Below are positions 7,302 through 7,951 of a DNA stretch of 7,951 nucleotides, in pieces. The DNA comes from Acetobacteraceae bacterium (GTDB lineage: Bacteria; Pseudomonadota; Alphaproteobacteria; Acetobacterales; Acetobacteraceae), in contig JADGHI010000160.1 in assembly GCA_019689515.1 (NCBI GenBank), forward strand, positions 1 through 7,951. The letters are read 5' to 3'. The number at the start of each line of letters is the position of its first letter. The first letter of the stretch is position 1. The notes below the pieces were generated by a model. The model was not told the origin of the DNA, made no database searches, and saw nothing but the letters and a program-made list of their open reading frames with translations. The position numbers were made by a program, and so were the translations under genes.

Positions 7302-7378
7302 TGGTCGGAGCGGCGGGATTTGAACCCACGACCCCCAGTCCCCCAGACTGATGCGCTACCAGGCTGCGCTACGCTCCG
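7302..7378 (-). tRNA. tRNA-Pro, anticodon GGG
   Basis: A 77-base cloverleaf including a genome-encoded CCA. The acceptor arms CGGAGCG and CGCTCCG pair fully, followed by discriminator A and CCA. The D-arm contains AGCCTGGTAGC. The anticodon stem TCAGT/ACTGG closes the loop CTGGGGG, giving anticodon GGG (reads CCC/CCU). The T-arm has GGTTCAAATCC. It lies 66 bases after the MerR-type gene on the same strand. Confidence 0.97.
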
Positions 7379-7444
7379 ACCAGGACCCGCGATCTAGCAC
7401 CGGCCGCGCCCGGGCACCAGTCCCCCGGCAGCACGGCGGCGCCA

Positions 7445-7912
7445 TCACGCTTCGTTTTGTCTCCCGCCGCTGGATTCCCTTGCGGCCAGGGCACGAAGCT
7501 CCCGCGCGATCGCCTCAAGGGCCTCCAGCGCCTCGCGCAGTGCCACGGTGGCGGGGTCGGCCTGTGCGGCCAGGGATGCGGCGCCGGGGTCGCTGAGCGG
7601 CAACTCGCCATGCGCCTCGGCGGAGGCGGCGGGCCCGCCGGCGGAGGCGCTCTCCAGCCCACCTTCGCGCAGCAGCCGCTGCACGCCTTTTATCGTGTAG
7701 CCCTGCGTGTAGAGCAGATCGCTGATGCGGCGCAGCAGCGCAATGTCCTCAGGCCGGTAGTATCGCCGCCCGCCGCCGCGCTTGAGCGGCTTCAACTGCG
7801 GGAACTTCGTCTCCCAGAAGCGCAGCACATGCTGCGGGATGTGAAGATCGTCCGACACCTCGCTGATGGTGCGGAAGGCCGTCGGGGCCTTGCGGGGGCG
7901 CGCGGGCGGCAT
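7445..7912 (-). CDS. MerR-family transcriptional regulator
   Basis: A small DNA-binding regulator of 155 residues. Residues ~14-84 form the MerR winged helix-turn-helix: TISEVSDDLHIPQHVLRFWE, then KFPQLKPLKRGGGRRYYRPE, and DIALLRRISDLLYTQGYTIK leading into GVQRLL. The signature FWE and the R-R-Y-Y-R-P-E wing are intact. The C-terminal half is Ala-rich, with a probable dimerisation helix at ~120-147, and has no Cys or His cluster for metal sensing. In many Alphaproteobacteria this MerR type follows plsX, fabH and ihfA. Here tRNA-Pro follows, and the upstream genes lie beyond the window. ATG at 7912 has GGGAG about 6 bases upstream. The frame stays open to the window's right edge (13 more codons, Gly/Ala-rich), so a slightly earlier start cannot be excluded. 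Its targets are unknown. Confidence 0.93.
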   Translation of the reverse strand: MPPARPRKAPTAFRTISEVSDDLHIPQHVLRFWETKFPQLKPLKRGGGRRYYRPEDIALLRRISDLLYTQGYTIKGVQRLLREGGLESASAGGPAASAEAHGELPLSDPGAASLAAQADPATVALREALEALEAIARELRALAARESSGGRQNEA

Positions 7913-7951
7913 GCCGGCTCCCGCCCCCGCCCCGGTGCGGGTCTCCTCCGC

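Noticed and set aside
6938..7351. 137-codon plus-strand frame ending in GAAGFEPTTPSPPD
   Set aside because: That ending is the familiar translation of the antisense strand of tRNA-Pro, a frequent false protein; the rest has no support.
7302..7378. tRNA-Pro as an integration (att) site
   Set aside because: I saw no second copy of the tRNA 3' end and no integrase or phage gene in the window.
1..7951. CRISPR array, insertion sequence, phage or toxin-antitoxin genes
   Set aside because: No spaced direct repeats, transposase motifs, terminal inverted repeats or related proteins were seen on either strand.

Overview
The window is very GC-rich, and every supported gene lies on the minus strand. 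A MerR-type regulator followed by tRNA-Pro at the right end is a layout typical of Alphaproteobacteria. The protein styles (GH15 glucosidase, PoxB-like ThDP enzyme, SDR) and codon use suggest an Acetobacteraceae or Roseomonas-like organism. That placement is inference; no rRNA or other marker is present.

In order of transcription (right to left): a small MerR-family regulator (7445-7912); tRNA-Pro(GGG) with an encoded CCA (7302-7378) and a hairpin just downstream; about 390 bases with no gene I can support; a short-chain dehydrogenase broken by four single-base losses and one stop codon (5900-6861); a gap holding a near-perfect general-stress (EcfG-type) promoter and a strong ribosome binding site; a PoxB-like thiamine-diphosphate enzyme split by an exact 10-bp tandem duplication (3701-5567); the last ~80 codons of a GMC oxidoreductase whose body is missing (3452-3700); a weaker EcfG-like site; an intact GH15 glucosidase/trehalase-like protein (1396-3318); and an exported, probably lipid-anchored protein made of two copies of a cysteine-bearing domain (1-1246). 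The last runs off the left edge through a 16-G tract and has no track ORF; I found it by reading the minus strand.

The middle of the window looks like a stress-linked metabolic cluster (SDR, ThDP enzyme, GMC oxidoreductase, GH15) in decay. Three of its four genes are damaged, each in a different way, while the flanking genes read cleanly. I did not find a new defence or mobile system. The most informative signals are the reversible-looking 10-bp duplication, the EcfG-type promoter in front of the broken enzyme, and the duplicated-domain lipoprotein.
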